Part shown: one piece after another, positions 10,760 to 23,189 of the stretch
Layout: each line of letters opens with the position of its first letter
Numbering within the stretch: position 1 is the stretch's first letter
NCBI GenBank assembly: GCA_027186245.1
Contig: CP114482.1
Coordinates: 30,089,209-30,153,208 of the forward strand
Length of the DNA: 64,000 bases
DNA from: Coriaria nepalensis
Lineage: Eukaryota > Streptophyta > Magnoliopsida > Cucurbitales > Coriariaceae
Reading direction: 5' to 3'
Translations under genes and position numbers: made by a program
The notes under the pieces: model-generated
Databases searched by the model: none
Seen by the model: only the letters and a program-made list of their open reading frames with translations
Told to the model about the DNA's origin: nothing

Positions 10760-12434
10760 AGAATTCGTTCGAATTAATTTAGAATGATTTAATGACTAAA
10801 AGAGACTCAATGACATGACTTTAAGGCTAAACAAATGCATTGTTGCCTTCAATAGATCAACTACAAGTTACGCACGAAAGTCATGTTTAAAGGCCGAATT
10901 TCGTTCGAAGTGATTTAGAATGATTTACTGACTAAAAGAGACGCAAAAATATGACTTTAAGGCTAAAAAATGCATAGTTGCCATCAATAGATCAATTGCA
11001 AGTTATGCACGAAAGTCGCGTTTTAAATGCAAAAAGAGAATTGGTTCGAAGTGCCTTCAAACAATTTAATGATTGAAAAGACTGAGTGATATGCTTTTTA
11101 ATGCTAAAATAATGCATTGTTGTCTTCAATAGATTAATTACAAGTTATGTAAGAAAATAATATATAAAGGGCAAAAATAGAATTCGTTCGAACTAATTTA
11201 GAATGATTTAATGACTAGAAGAGACTGAGTGACATGACTTTAACGCTAAACAAATGCATTGTTGCCTATAATAGATCAACTGAAAGTTATCCACGAAAGT
11301 CATGTTTAAATGCCGAATTTCATACGAAGTGATTTAGAATGATTTACTGACTAAAAGAGACGCAAAAATATGACTTGAACGCTAAAAAATGCATAGTTGC
11401 CATCAACAGATCAATTGCAAGTTGTGCACGAAAGTCGCGTTTTAAATGCAAAAAGAGAATTGGTTCGCAGCGCCTTCAAATAATTTAATGATTGAAAAGT
11501 CTGAGTGATATGCTTTTAATGCTAAAATAATGCATTGTTGTCTTCAATAGATTAATTACAAGTTGTGTAAGAAAATAATGTTTGAAAGGCGAAAATAGAA
11601 TTCGTTCGAATTAATTTAGAATGATTTAATGACTAAAAGAGACTCAATGACACGACTTTAAGGCTAAACAAATGCATTGTTGCCTTCAATAGATCAACTG
11701 CAAGTTACGCCCGAAAGTCAAGTTTAAAGGCCGAATTTCGTTCGAAGTGATTTAGAATCATTTACTGACTAAAAGAGACGCAAAAATATGACTTGAACGC
11801 TAAAAAATGCATTGTTGCCATCAATAGATCAATTGCAAATTATGCACGAAAGTCGCGTTTTAAATGCAAAAAGAGAATTGATTCGAAGTGCCTTCAAACA
11901 ATTTAATGATTGAAAAGACTGAGTGATATGCTTTTTAATGGTAAAATAATGCATTGTTGTCTTCAATAGATTAATTACAAGTTATGCAAGAAAATAATGT
12001 TTGAAGGGCGAAAATAGAATTCGTTCGAATAAATTTAGAATGATTTAATGACCAAAAGAGACTCAATGACATGACTTTAAGGCTAAACAAATGCATTGTT
12101 GCCTTCAATAGATCAAATGCAAGTTACGCATGAAAGTCATGTTTAAAGGCCGAATTTCGTTCAAAGTTATTTAGAATGATTTACTGACTAAAAGAGACGC
12201 AAAAATATGACTTTAAGGCTAAAAAATGCATAGTTGGCATCAATAGATCAATTGCAAGTTATGCACGAAAGTCGCATTTTGAATGCAAAAAGAGAATTGG
12301 TTCGAAGTGCCTTCAAACAATTTAATGACTGAAAAGACTGAGTGATATGCTTTTTAATGCTAAAATAATGCATTGTTGTCTTCAATAGATTAATTACAAG
12401 TTATGTAAGAAAATAATGTTTGAAGGGCGAAAAT
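10760..12434 (+). repeat. Four-trimer duplication, second copy (about 1675 bp)
   Basis: This is the partner of 9085-10759, sharing its rare variants. Differences include TTCAAAGTTATTT here against TTCAAAGTGATTT in the first copy, and ACTGACTAAAAG against ACTGAATAAAAG. The match ends near 12434, where this copy reads GAATTCCTTCGAAC and loses correspondence with the first copy. Confidence 0.78.
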
Positions 12435-12452
12435 AGAATTCCTTCGAACTAA

Positions 12453-13800
12453 TTTAGAATGATTTAATGACTAGAAGAGACTCAGTGACATGACTTTAAG
12501 GCTAAAAAAATGCATTGTTGCTTATAATAGATCAACTGCAAGTTATGCAAGAAAGTCATGTCTAAATGCCGAATTTCATACGAAGTGATTTAGAATGATT
12601 TACTGACTAAAAGAGACGCAAAAATATGACTTGAATGCTAAAAAATGCATAGTTGCGATCAATAGATCAATTGCAAGTTATGCACGAAAGTCGCGTTTTA
12701 AATGCTAAAAGAGAATTGGTTCTACGTGCCTTCAAACAATTTAATGATTGAAAAGACTGAGTGATATGCTTTTTAATGCTAAAATAATGCATTGTTGTCT
12801 TCAATAGATTAATTACAAGTTATGTAAGAAAATAATGTTTGAAGGGCGAAAATAGAATTCGTTCGAATTAATTTAGAATGATTTCATGACTAGATGAGAC
12901 TCAGTGACATGACTTTAAGGCTAAACAAATGCATTGTTGCCTACAATAGATCAACTGCAAGTTATGCAAGAAAGTCATGTTTAAATGCCGAATTTCATAC
13001 GAAGTGATTTAGAATGATTTACTGACTAAAAGAGACACAAAAATATGACTTGAACGCTAAAAAATGCATAGTTGCCATCAACAGATCAATTGCAAGTTGT
13101 GCACGAAAGTCGCGTTTTAAATGCAAAAAGAGAACTGGTTCGAAGTGCCTCAAATAATTTAATGATTGAAAAGACTGAGTGATATGATTTTTAATGCTAA
13201 AATAATGCATTGTTGTCTTCAATAGATTAAATACAAGTTATGTACGAAAATAATGTTTGAAGGGCGAAAATAGAGTTAGTTCGCACTAATTTAGAATGAT
13301 TTAATGACTAGAAGAGACTCAGTGACATGACTTTAAGGCTAAACAAATGCATTGTTGCTTATAATAGATCAACTGCAAGTTATGCAAGAAAGTCATGTTT
13401 AAATGCCGAATTTCATACGAAGTGATTTAGAATGATTTACTGACTAAAAGAGACGCAAAAATATGACTTGAATGCTAAAAAATGCATAGTTGCGATCAAT
13501 AAATCAATTGCAAGTTATGCACGAAAGTCGCGTTTTAAATGCTAAAAGAGAATTGGTTCTACGTGCCTTCAAACAATTTAATGATTGAAAAGACTGAGTG
13601 ATATGCTTTTTAATGGTAAAATAATGCATTGTTGTCTTCAATAGATTAATTACAAGTTATGTAAGAAAATAATGTTTGAAGGGCGAAAATAGAATTCGTT
13701 CGAATTAATTTAGAATGATTTCATGACTAGAAGAGACTCAGTGACATGACTTTAAGGCTAAACAAATGCATTGTTGCCTACAATAGATCAACTGCAAGTT
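12453..13800 (+). repeat. Two-trimer tandem duplication (about 837 bp), second copy partial
   Basis: The segment about 12453-13289 is repeated at about 13290-13800. Paired rare variants are TTGCTTATAATAG (about 12528 and 13366), a B monomer with GCTAAAAGAGAATTGG and TTCTACGTGCC (12721 and 13558, offset 837), and GATTTCATGACTAG near 12880 and 13720. The stretch at 13019-13222 contains a B monomer missing one base (TGCCTCAAATAATTT), which accidentally opens a minus-strand frame. Confidence 0.72.
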
Positions 13801-16800
13801 ATGCACGAAAGTCATGTTTAATTGCCGAATTTCATACGAAGTGATTTAGGATGATTTACTGACTAAAAGAGACGCAAAAATATGGCTTTAAGGCTAAAAA
13901 AATGCATAGTTGCCATCAATAGATCAATTGCAAATTATGCATGAAAGTCGTGTTTTAAATGCAAAAAGAGAATTGGTTCGAAGTTCCTTCAAACAATTTA
14001 ATGATTGAAAAGACTGAGTGATATGCTTTTTATTGCTAAAATAATGCAATGTTGTCTTCAATAGATTAATTACAAGTTATGTAAGAAAATAATGTTTGAA
14101 GGGCGAAAATAGAATTTGTTCGAATTAATTTAGAATGATTTAATGACTAAAAGAGACTCAATGACATGACTTTAAGGCTAAACAAATGCATTGTTGCCTT
14201 CAATAGATCAAATGCAAGTTACGCATGAAAATAATGTTTAAAGGCCGAATTTCGTTCAAAGTGATTTAGAATGATTTACCGAATAAAAGAGACGCAAAAA
14301 TATGACTTTAAGGCTAAAAAATGCATAGTTGCCATCAATAGATCAATTGCAAGTTATACACGAAACTCGCGTTTTGAATGCAAAAAGAGAATTGGTTCGA
14401 AGTGCCTTCAAACAATTTAATGATTGAAAAGACTGAGTGATATGCTTTTTAATGCTAAAATAATGCATTGTTGTCTTCAATAGATTGATTACAAGTTATG
14501 TATGAAAATAATATTTGAAGGGCGAAAATAGAATTCGTTCGAACTAATTTAGAATGATTTAATGACTAGAAGAGACACAATGACATTAATTTAAGGCTAA
14601 ACAAATGTATTGTTGCCTTCAATCGATCAACTGCAAGTTACACACGAAAGTCATGTTTAAAGGCCGAATTTCGTTCAAAATGATTTAGAATGATTCACTG
14701 ACTAAAAGAGACGCAAAGATGACTTTAAGGCTAAAAAATGCATAGTTGCCATCAATAGATCAATTGCAAGTTATGCACGAAATTCTCGTTTTAAATGCAA
14801 AAGGAGAATTGGTTCGAAGTGCCTCCAAACAATTTAATGATTGAAAAGACTGAGTGATATGCTTTTTAATGCTAAAATAATGCATTGTTGTCTTCAATAG
14901 ATTAATTACAAGTTATGTAAGAAAATAATATTTAAAGGGCAAAAATAGAATTAGTTCGCACTAATTTAGAATGATTTAATGACTAGAAGAAACTCAGTGA
15001 CATGACTTTAAGGCTAAACAAATGCATTGTTGCCTATAATAGATCAACTGCAAGTTATGCAAGAAAGTCATGTTTAAATGCCGAATTTCATGCGAAGTGA
15101 TTTAGAATGATTTACTGACTAAAAGAGACGCAAAAATATGTCTTGAACGCTAAAAAATGCATAGTTGCCATCAATAGATCAATTGCAAGTGTGCACGAAA
15201 GTCGCGTTTTAAATGCAAAAAGAGAACTGGTTCGAAGTGCCTTCAAATAATTTAGTGATTGAAAAGACCGAGTGATATGATTTTTAATGCTAAAATAATG
15301 CATTGTTGTCTTCAATAGATTAATTAAAAGTTATGTAAGAAAATAATATTTAAAGGGCAAAAATAGAATTAGTTCACACTAATTTAGAATGATTTAATGA
15401 CTAGAAGAGACTCAGTGACATGACTTTAAGGCTAAACAAATGCATTGTTGCCTATAATAGATCAACTGCAAGTTATGCAAGAAAGTCATGTTTAAATGGC
15501 GAATTTCATACGAAGTGATTTAGAATGATTTACTGACTAAAAGAGACGCAAAAATATGTCTTGAACGCTAAAAAATGCATAGTTGCCATCAATAGATCAA
15601 TTGCAAGTTGTGCACGAAAGTCGCGTTTTAAATGGAAAAAGAGAACTGGTTCGAAGTGCCTTCCAATAATTTAATGATTGAAAAGACTGAGTGATATGCT
15701 TTTAATGCTAAAATAATGCATTGTTGTCTTCAATAGATTAATTACAAGTTGTGTAAGAAAATAATGTTTGAAAGGCGAAAATAGAATTCGTTCGAATTAA
15801 TTTAGAATGATTTAATGACTAAAAGAGACTCAATGACACGACTTTAAGGCTAAACAAATGCATTGTTGCCTACAATAGATCAACTGCAAGTTATGCACGA
15901 AAGTCATGTTTAAAGGCCGAATTTCGTTCGAAGTGATTTAGAATGATTTACTGACTAAAAGAGACGCCAAAATATGACTTGAAGGCTAAAAAATGCATAG
16001 TTGCCATCAATAGATCAATTGCAAGTTATGCACGAAAGTCGCGTTTTAAATGCAAAAAGAGAATTGGTTCGAAGTGCCTTCAAACAATTTAATGATTGAA
16101 AAGACTGAGTGATATGCTTTTTAATGCTAAAATAATGCATTGTTGTCTTCAATAGATTAATTACAAGTTATGCAAGAAAATATTGTTTGAAGGGCGAAAA
16201 TAGAATTCGTTCGAATCAATTTAGAATGATTTAATGACTAAAAGAGACTCAATGACATGAATTTAAGGCTAAACAAATGCATTGTTGCCTACAATAGATC
16301 AACTGCAAGTTATGCACGAAAGTCATGTTTAAAGGCCGAATTTCGTTCGAAGTGATTTAGAATGATTTACTGACTAAAAGAGACGCCAAAATATGACTTG
16401 AAGGCTAAAAAATGCATAGTTGCCATCAATAGATCAATTGCAAGTTATGCACGAAAGTCGCGTTTTAAATGCAAAAAGAGAATTGGTTCGAAGTGCCTTC
16501 AAACAATTTAATGATTGAAAAGACTGAGTGATATGCTTTTTAATGCTAAAATAATGCATTGTTATCTTCAATAGATTAATTACAAGTTATGTATGAAAAT
16601 AATATTTGAAGGGCGAAAATAGAATTCGTTCGAACTAATTTAGAATGATTTAATGACTAGAAGAGACACAATGACATTAATTTAAGGCTAAACAAATGTA
16701 TTGTTGGCTTCAATAGATCAACTGCAAGTTACACACGAAAGTCATGTTTAAAGGCCGAATTTCGTTCAAAATGATTTAGAATGATTCACTGACTAAAAGA

Positions 16801-17220
16801 GACGCAAAGATGACTTTAAGGCTAAAAAATGCATAGTTGCCATCAATAGATCAATTGCAAGTTTTGCACGAAAGTCGCGTTTTAAATGCAAAAAGAGAAT
16901 TGGTTCGAAGTGCCTCCAAACAATTTAATGATTGAAAAGACTGAGTGATATGCTTTTTAATGCTAAAATAATGCATTGTTGTCTTCAATAGATTAATTAC
17001 AAGTGATGTAAGAAAATAATATTTAAAGGGCAAAAATAGAATTAGTTCGCACTAATTTAGAATGATTTAATGACTAGAAGAGACTCAGTGACATGACTTT
17101 AAGGCTAAACAAATGCATTGTTGCCTATAATAGATCAACTGCAAGTTACGCACGAAAGTCATGTTTAAAGGCCGAATTTCGTTCGAAGTGATTTAGAATG
17201 ATTTACTGACTAAAAGAGAC
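13801..17220 (+). repeat. Heterogeneous trimers with marker subtypes
   Basis: No single HOR spans this stretch. It contains two copies of the marker subtype with GACACAATGACATTAATTTA (14574 and 16665, five trimers apart). It also has three C monomers of the AATTAGTTCGCAC or AATTAGTTCACAC type (about 14950, 15370 and 17040), which lose the EcoRI site. Two nearly identical neighbouring trimers carry GACGCCAAAATATGAC (A starts near 15914 and 16333, offset 419). A related A monomer with ACCAAAATATGAC starts the large duplication that follows. Confidence 0.72.
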
Positions 17221-18660
17221 ACCAAAATATGACTTGAAGGCTAAAAAATGCATAGTTGCCATCAATAGATCAATTGCAAGTTATGCACGAAAGTCGCGTT
17301 TTAAATGCAAAAAGAGAATTGGTTCGAAGTGCCTTCAAACAATTTAATGATTGAAAAGACTGAGTGATATGCTTTTTAATGCTAAAATAATGCATTGTTG
17401 TCTTCAATAGATTAATTACAAGTTGTGTAAGAAAATAATGTTTGAAAGGCGAAAATAGAATCCGTTCGAATTAATTTAGAATGATTTAATGACTAAAAGA
17501 GACTCAATGACACGACTTTAAGGCTAAACAAATGCATTGTAGCCTTCAATAGATCAACTGCAAGTTACGCACGAAAGTCAAGTTTAAAGGCCGAATTTCG
17601 TTCGAAGTGATTTAGAATCATTTACTGACTAAAAGAGACGCAAAAATATGACTTGAACGCTAAAAAATGCATTGTTGCCATCAATAGATCAATTGCAAGT
17701 TATGCACGAAAGTCGCGTTTTAAATGCAAAAAGAGAATTGGTTCTACGTGCCTTCAAACAATTTAATGATTGAAAAGGCTGAGTGATATGCTTTTTAATG
17801 CTAAAATAATGCATTGTTGTCTTCAATAGATTAATTACAAGTTATGTAAGAAAATAATGTTTGAAGGGCAAAAATAGAATTCGTTCGAATTAATATGGAA
17901 TGATTTAATGACTAGAAGAGACACAATGACATGACTTTAAGGCTAAACAAATGCATTGTTGCCTATAATAGATCAACTGCAAGTTACACACGAAAGTCAT
18001 GTTTAAAGGCCGAATTTCGTTCGAAGTGATTTAGAATCATTTACTGACTGAAAGAGACGCAAAAATATGACTTGAACGCTAAAAAATGCATAGTTGCCAT
18101 CAATAGATCAATTGCAAGTAATGCACGAAAGTCGCATTTTAAATGCAAAAAGAGAATTGGTTCGAAGTGCCTTCAAACAATTTAATCATTGAAAAGACTG
18201 AGTGATATGCTTTTTAATGCTAAAATAATGCATTGTTGTCTTCAATAGATTAATTACAAGTTATGTAAGAAAATAATGTTTGAAGGGCAAAAATAGAATT
18301 CGTTCGAATTAATTTAGAATGATTTAATGACTAAAAGAGACTCAAGGACATGACTTTAAGGCTAAACAAATGCATTGTTGCCTTCAATAGATCAACTGCC
18401 GGTTACGCACGAAAGTCATGTTTAAATGCCGAATTTCGTTCGAAGTGATTTAGAATGATTTACTGACTAAAAGAGACGCAAAAATATGACTTCAACGCTA
18501 AAAAATGCATAGTTACCATCAATAGATCAATTGCAAGTTATGCACGAAAGTCGCGTTTTAAATGCAAAAAGAGAATTGGTTCGAAGTGCCTTCAAACAAT
18601 TTAATGATTGAAAAGACTGAGTGATATGCTTTTTAATGCTAAAATAATGCATTGTTCTCT

Positions 18661-19840
18661 TCAATAGATTAATTACAAGTTATGTAAGAAAATGATATTT
18701 GAAGGGCGAAAATAGAATTCGTTCGAACTAATTTCGAATGATTTAATGAGTAGAAGCGACTCAGTGACATGAATTTAAGGCTAAAGAAATGCATTGTTGC
18801 CTACAATAGATCAACTGCAAGTTATGCACGAAAGTCATGTTTAAATGCCGAATTTCATACGAAGTGATTTAGAATGATTTACTGACTAAAAGAGACACAA
18901 AAATATGACTTGAACGCTAAAAAATGCATAGTTGCCATCAATAGATCAATTACAAGTTATGCACGAAAGTCGCGTTTTAAATGCCAAAAGAGAATTGGAT
19001 CTACGTCCCTTCAAACAATTTAATGATTGAAAAGACTGAGTGATATGCTTTTTAATGCTAAAATAATGCATTGTTGTCTTCAATAGATGAATTACAAGTT
19101 ATGTAAGAAAATAATATTTAAAGGGCGAAAATAGAATTCGTTCGAACTAATTTAGAATGATTTAATGACTAAAAGAGACTCAATGACATGACTTTAAGGC
19201 AAACAAATGCATTGTTGCCTTCAATAGATCAACTGCAAGTTACGCAGGAAAGTCATGTTTAAAGGCCGAATTTCGTTCAAAGTGATTTAGAATGATTCAC
19301 TGACAAAAAGAGACGCAAAAATATGTCATGAACGCTAAAAAATGCATAGTTGCCATCAATAGATCAATTGCAAATTATGCATGAAAGTCGTGTTTTAAAT
19401 GGAAGAAGAGAATTGGTTTGAAGTTCCTTCAAACAATTTAATGATTGAAAAGACTGAGTGATATTCTTTTTAATGCTAAAATAACGCATTGTTGTCTTCA
19501 ATAGATTAATTACAAGTTATGTAAGAAAATAATGTTTGAAGGGCAAAGATAGAATTCGTTCGAACTAATTTAGAATGATTTAATGACTAGAAGAGACTCA
19601 ATGACATGACTTTAAGGCTAAACAAATGCATTGTTGCCTTCAATAGATCAACTGCAAGTTATGCACGAAAGTCATGTTTAAATGCCGAATTTCTTACGAA
19701 GTAATTTAGAATGATTTACTGACTAAAAGAGACGCAAAAATATGACTTTAAGGCTAAAAAATGCATAGTTGCCATCAATAGATCAATTGCAAGTTATGCA
19801 TGAAAGTCGCGTTTTAAATGCAAAAAGAGAATTGGTTCGA
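18661..19840 (+). repeat. Internal duplicated segment (about 1.18 kb), partner at 22010-23189
   Basis: This segment matches 22010-23189 at an offset of about 3349 bp (eight trimers). Shared rare variants include AAAATGATATTTG, GAACTAATTTCGAATG, GAATTGGATCTACGTCCC, a B monomer with GATATTC and ATAACGCATTG, and TTTCTTACGAAGTAATTT. Differences include AATAGATGAATTAC and GTCATGAACG here against AATAGATTAATTAC and GTCTTGAACG at the partner. Because the 8375-bp unit is doubled, it also appears at about 27036-28215 and 30385-31564. Confidence 0.8.
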
Positions 19841-22009
19841 AGTGCCTTCAAACAATTTAATGATTGAAAGGATTGAGTGATATGCTTTTTAATGCTAAAA
19901 TAATGCGTTGTTGTCTTCAATAGATTAATTACAAGTTATGTAAGAAAATAATGTTTGAAGGGCAAAAATAGAATTCGTTCGAATTAATTTAGAATGATTT
20001 GATGACTAGAAGAGACACAATGACATTAATTTAAGGCTAAACAAATGCATTGTTGCCTTCAATAGATCAACTGCAAGTTACACACGAAAGTCATGTTTAA
20101 AGGCCGAATTTCGTTCAAAATGATTTAGAATTATTCACTGACTAAAAGAGACACAAAGATGACTTTAAGGCTAAAAAATGCATAGTTGCCATCAATAGAT
20201 CAATTGCAAGTTATGCACGGAAGTCGCGGTTTAAATGCAAAAAGAGAATTGGTTCTACGTGCCTTCAAACAATTTAATGATTGAAAAGACTGAGTGATAT
20301 GCTTTTTAATGGTAAAATAATGCATTGTTGTCTTCAATAGATTAATTACAAGTTATGTAAGAAAATAATATTTGAAGGGCGAAAATAGAATTCGTTCGAA
20401 CTAATTTAGAATGATTTAATGACTAGAAGCGACTCAGTGACATGAATTTAAGGCTAAAGAAATGCATTGTTGCCTACAATAGATCAACTGCAAGTTATGC
20501 ACGAAAGTCATGTTTAAATGCCGAATTTCATACGAAGTGATTTAGAATGATTTACTGACTAAAAGCGACGCAAAAATATGACTTTAAGGCTAAAAAATGC
20601 ATAGTTGCCATCAATAGATCAATTGCAAGTTATGCACGAAGGTCGCGTTTTAAATGCAAAAAGAGAATTGGTTCGATGTGCCTTCAAACAATTTAATGAT
20701 TGAAAAGACTGAGTGATATGCTTTTTAATGCTAAAATAATGCATTGTTGTCTTCAATAGATTAATTACAAGTTATGTAAGAAAATAATGTTTGAAGGGCA
20801 AAAATAGAATTCGTTCGAATTAATTTAGAATGATTTAATGACTAGAAGAGGCTCAATGACATGAATTTAAGGCTAAAGAAATGCATTGTTGCCTACAATA
20901 GATCAACTGCAAGTTACGCACGAAAGTCATGTTTAAAGGCCGAATTTCGTTCGAAGTGATTTAGAATGATTGACTGACTAAAAGAGACGCAAAAATATGA
21001 CTTGAACGCTAAAAAATGCATAGTTGCCATCAATAGATCAATTGCAAGTTATGCACGAAAGTCGCGTTTTAAATGCAAAAAGAGAATTGGTTCGAAGTGC
21101 CTTCAAACAATTTAATGATTGAAAAGACTGAGTGATATGCTTTTTAATGCTAAAATAATGCATTGTTGTCTTCAATAGATTAATTACAAGTTATGTAAGA
21201 AAATAATATTTGAAGGGCGAAAATAGAATTCGTTCGAACTAATTTAGAATGATTTAATGACTAGAAGCGACTCAGTGACATGAATTTAAGGCTAAAGAAA
21301 TGCATTGTTGCTTACAATAGATCAACAGCAAGTTATGCACGAAAGTCATGTTTAAATGCCGAATTTCATACAAAGTGATTTAGAATGATTTACTGACTAA
21401 AAGAGACGCAAAAATATGACTTGAACGCTAAAAAATGCATAGTTGCGATCAATAGATGAATTGCAAGTTATGCACGAAAGTCGCGTTTTAAATGCAAAAA
21501 GAGAATTGGTTCGAAGTGCCTTCAAACAATTTAATGATTGAAAAGACTGAGTGATATGCTTTTTAATGCTAAAATAATGCATTGTTGTCTTCAATAGATT
21601 AATTACAAGTTATGTAAGAAAATAATGTTTGAAGGGCAAAAATAGAATTCGTTCGAATTAATTTAGAATGATTTAATGACTAAAAGAGACTCAAGGACAT
21701 GACTTTAAGGCTAAACAAATGCATTGTTGCCTTCAATAGATCAACTGCAAGTTACGCACGAAAGTCATGTTTAAAGGCCGAATTTCGTTCGAAGTGATTT
21801 AGAATGATTGACTGACTAAAAGAGACGCAAAAATATGACTTGAACGCTAAAAAATGCATAGTTGCCATCAATAGATCAATTGCAAGTTATGCACGAAAGT
21901 CGCGTTTTAAATGCAAAAAGAGAATTGGTTCGAAGTGCCTTCAAACAATTTAATGATTGAAAAGACTGAGTGATATGCTTTTTAATGCTAAAATAATGCA
22001 ATGTTGTCA

Positions 22010-23189
22010 TCAATAGATTAATTACAAGTTATGTAAGAAAATGATATTTGAAGGGCGAAAATAGAATTCGTTCGAACTAATTTCGAATGATTTAATGACT
22101 AGAAGCGACTCAGTGACATGAATTTAAGGCTAAAGAAATGCATTGTTGCCTACAATAGATCAACTGCAAGTTATGCACGAAAGTCATGTTTAAATGCCGA
22201 ATTTCATACGAAGTGATTTAGAATGATTTACTGACTAAAAGAGACACAAAAATATGACTTGAACGCTAAAAAATGCATAGTTGCCATCAATAGATCAATT
22301 ACAAGTTATGCACGAAAGTCGCGTTTTAAATGCTAAAAGAGAATTGGATCTACGTCCCTTCAAACAATTTAATGATTGAAAAGACTGAGTGATATGCTTT
22401 TTAATGCTAAAATAATGCATTGTTGTCTTCAATAGATTAATTACAAGTTATGTAAGAAAATAATATTTAAAGGGCGAAAATAGAATTCGTTCGAACTAAT
22501 TTAGAATGATTTAATGACTAAAAGAGACTCAAGGACATGACTTTAAGGCTAAACAAATGCATTGTTGCCTTCAATAGAGCAACTGCAAGTTACGCAGAAA
22601 AGTCATGTTTAAAGGCCGATTTTCGTTCGAAGTGATTTAGAATGATTCACTGAGAAAAAGAGACGCAAAAATATGTCTTGAACGCTAAAAAATGCATAGT
22701 TGCCATCAATAGATCAATTGCAAATTATGCATGAAAGTCGTGTTTTAAATGCAAGAAGAGAATTGGTTTGAAGTTCCTTCAAACAATTTAATGATTGAAA
22801 AGACTGAGTGATATTCTTTTTAATGCTAAAATAACGCATTGTTGTCTTCAATAGATTAATTACAAGTTATGTAAGAAAATAATGTTTGAAGGGAAAAAAT
22901 AGAATTCGTTCGAACTAATTTAGAATGATTTAATGACTAGAAGAGACTCAATGACATGACTTTAAGGCTAAACAAATGCACTGTTGCCTTCAATAGATCA
23001 ACAGCAAGTTATGCACGAAAGTCATGTTTAAATGCCGAATTTCTTACGAAGTAATTTAGAATGATTTACTGACTAAAAGAGACGCAAAAATATGACTTTA
23101 AGGCTAAAAATTGCATAGTTGCCATCAATAGATCAATTGCAAGTTATGCATGAAAGTCGCGTTTTAAATGCAAAAAGAGAATTGGTTCT
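22010..23189 (+). repeat. Internal duplicated segment, partner of 18661-19840
   Basis: This is the second copy of the eight-trimer-spaced segment inside the 8375-bp unit. It carries AATAGAGCAACTGC, GCAGAAAAGTC, GGCCGATTTTCG and CACTGAGAAAAAG, private changes that set it apart from 18661-19840. It is clearly more diverged from that partner than the two 8375-bp copies are from each other, so this internal duplication is older. Confidence 0.78.

Noticed and set aside
13019..13222. 67-codon minus-strand reading frame, with a similar one at 15112-15315
   Set aside because: Same satellite region; the frame bypasses the usual stop because of a single-base deletion in the monomers (TGCCTCAAATAA near 13147; CAAGTGTGCACG near 15185). 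The frame is not kept in neighbouring copies, as a gene would require.
16851..17033. 60-codon minus-strand reading frame
   Set aside because: It spans monomers A to C of one trimer, starts at an arbitrary ATG created by a local variant and stops at the usual repeat stop. It is simply repeat sequence.
21397..21594. 65-codon minus-strand reading frame, with identical or similar frames at 29772-29969, 44850-45047 and 49874-50059
   Set aside because: These lie across the B/A monomers of the satellite. In ordinary trimers the same frame has a TGA (from GATCAATTGC read in reverse). It is open here only because single-base changes in that site (GATGAATTGC, GATCCATTGC, GATAAATTGC) remove the stop. 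No ribosome-binding context, conserved domain or selection on codons is visible.
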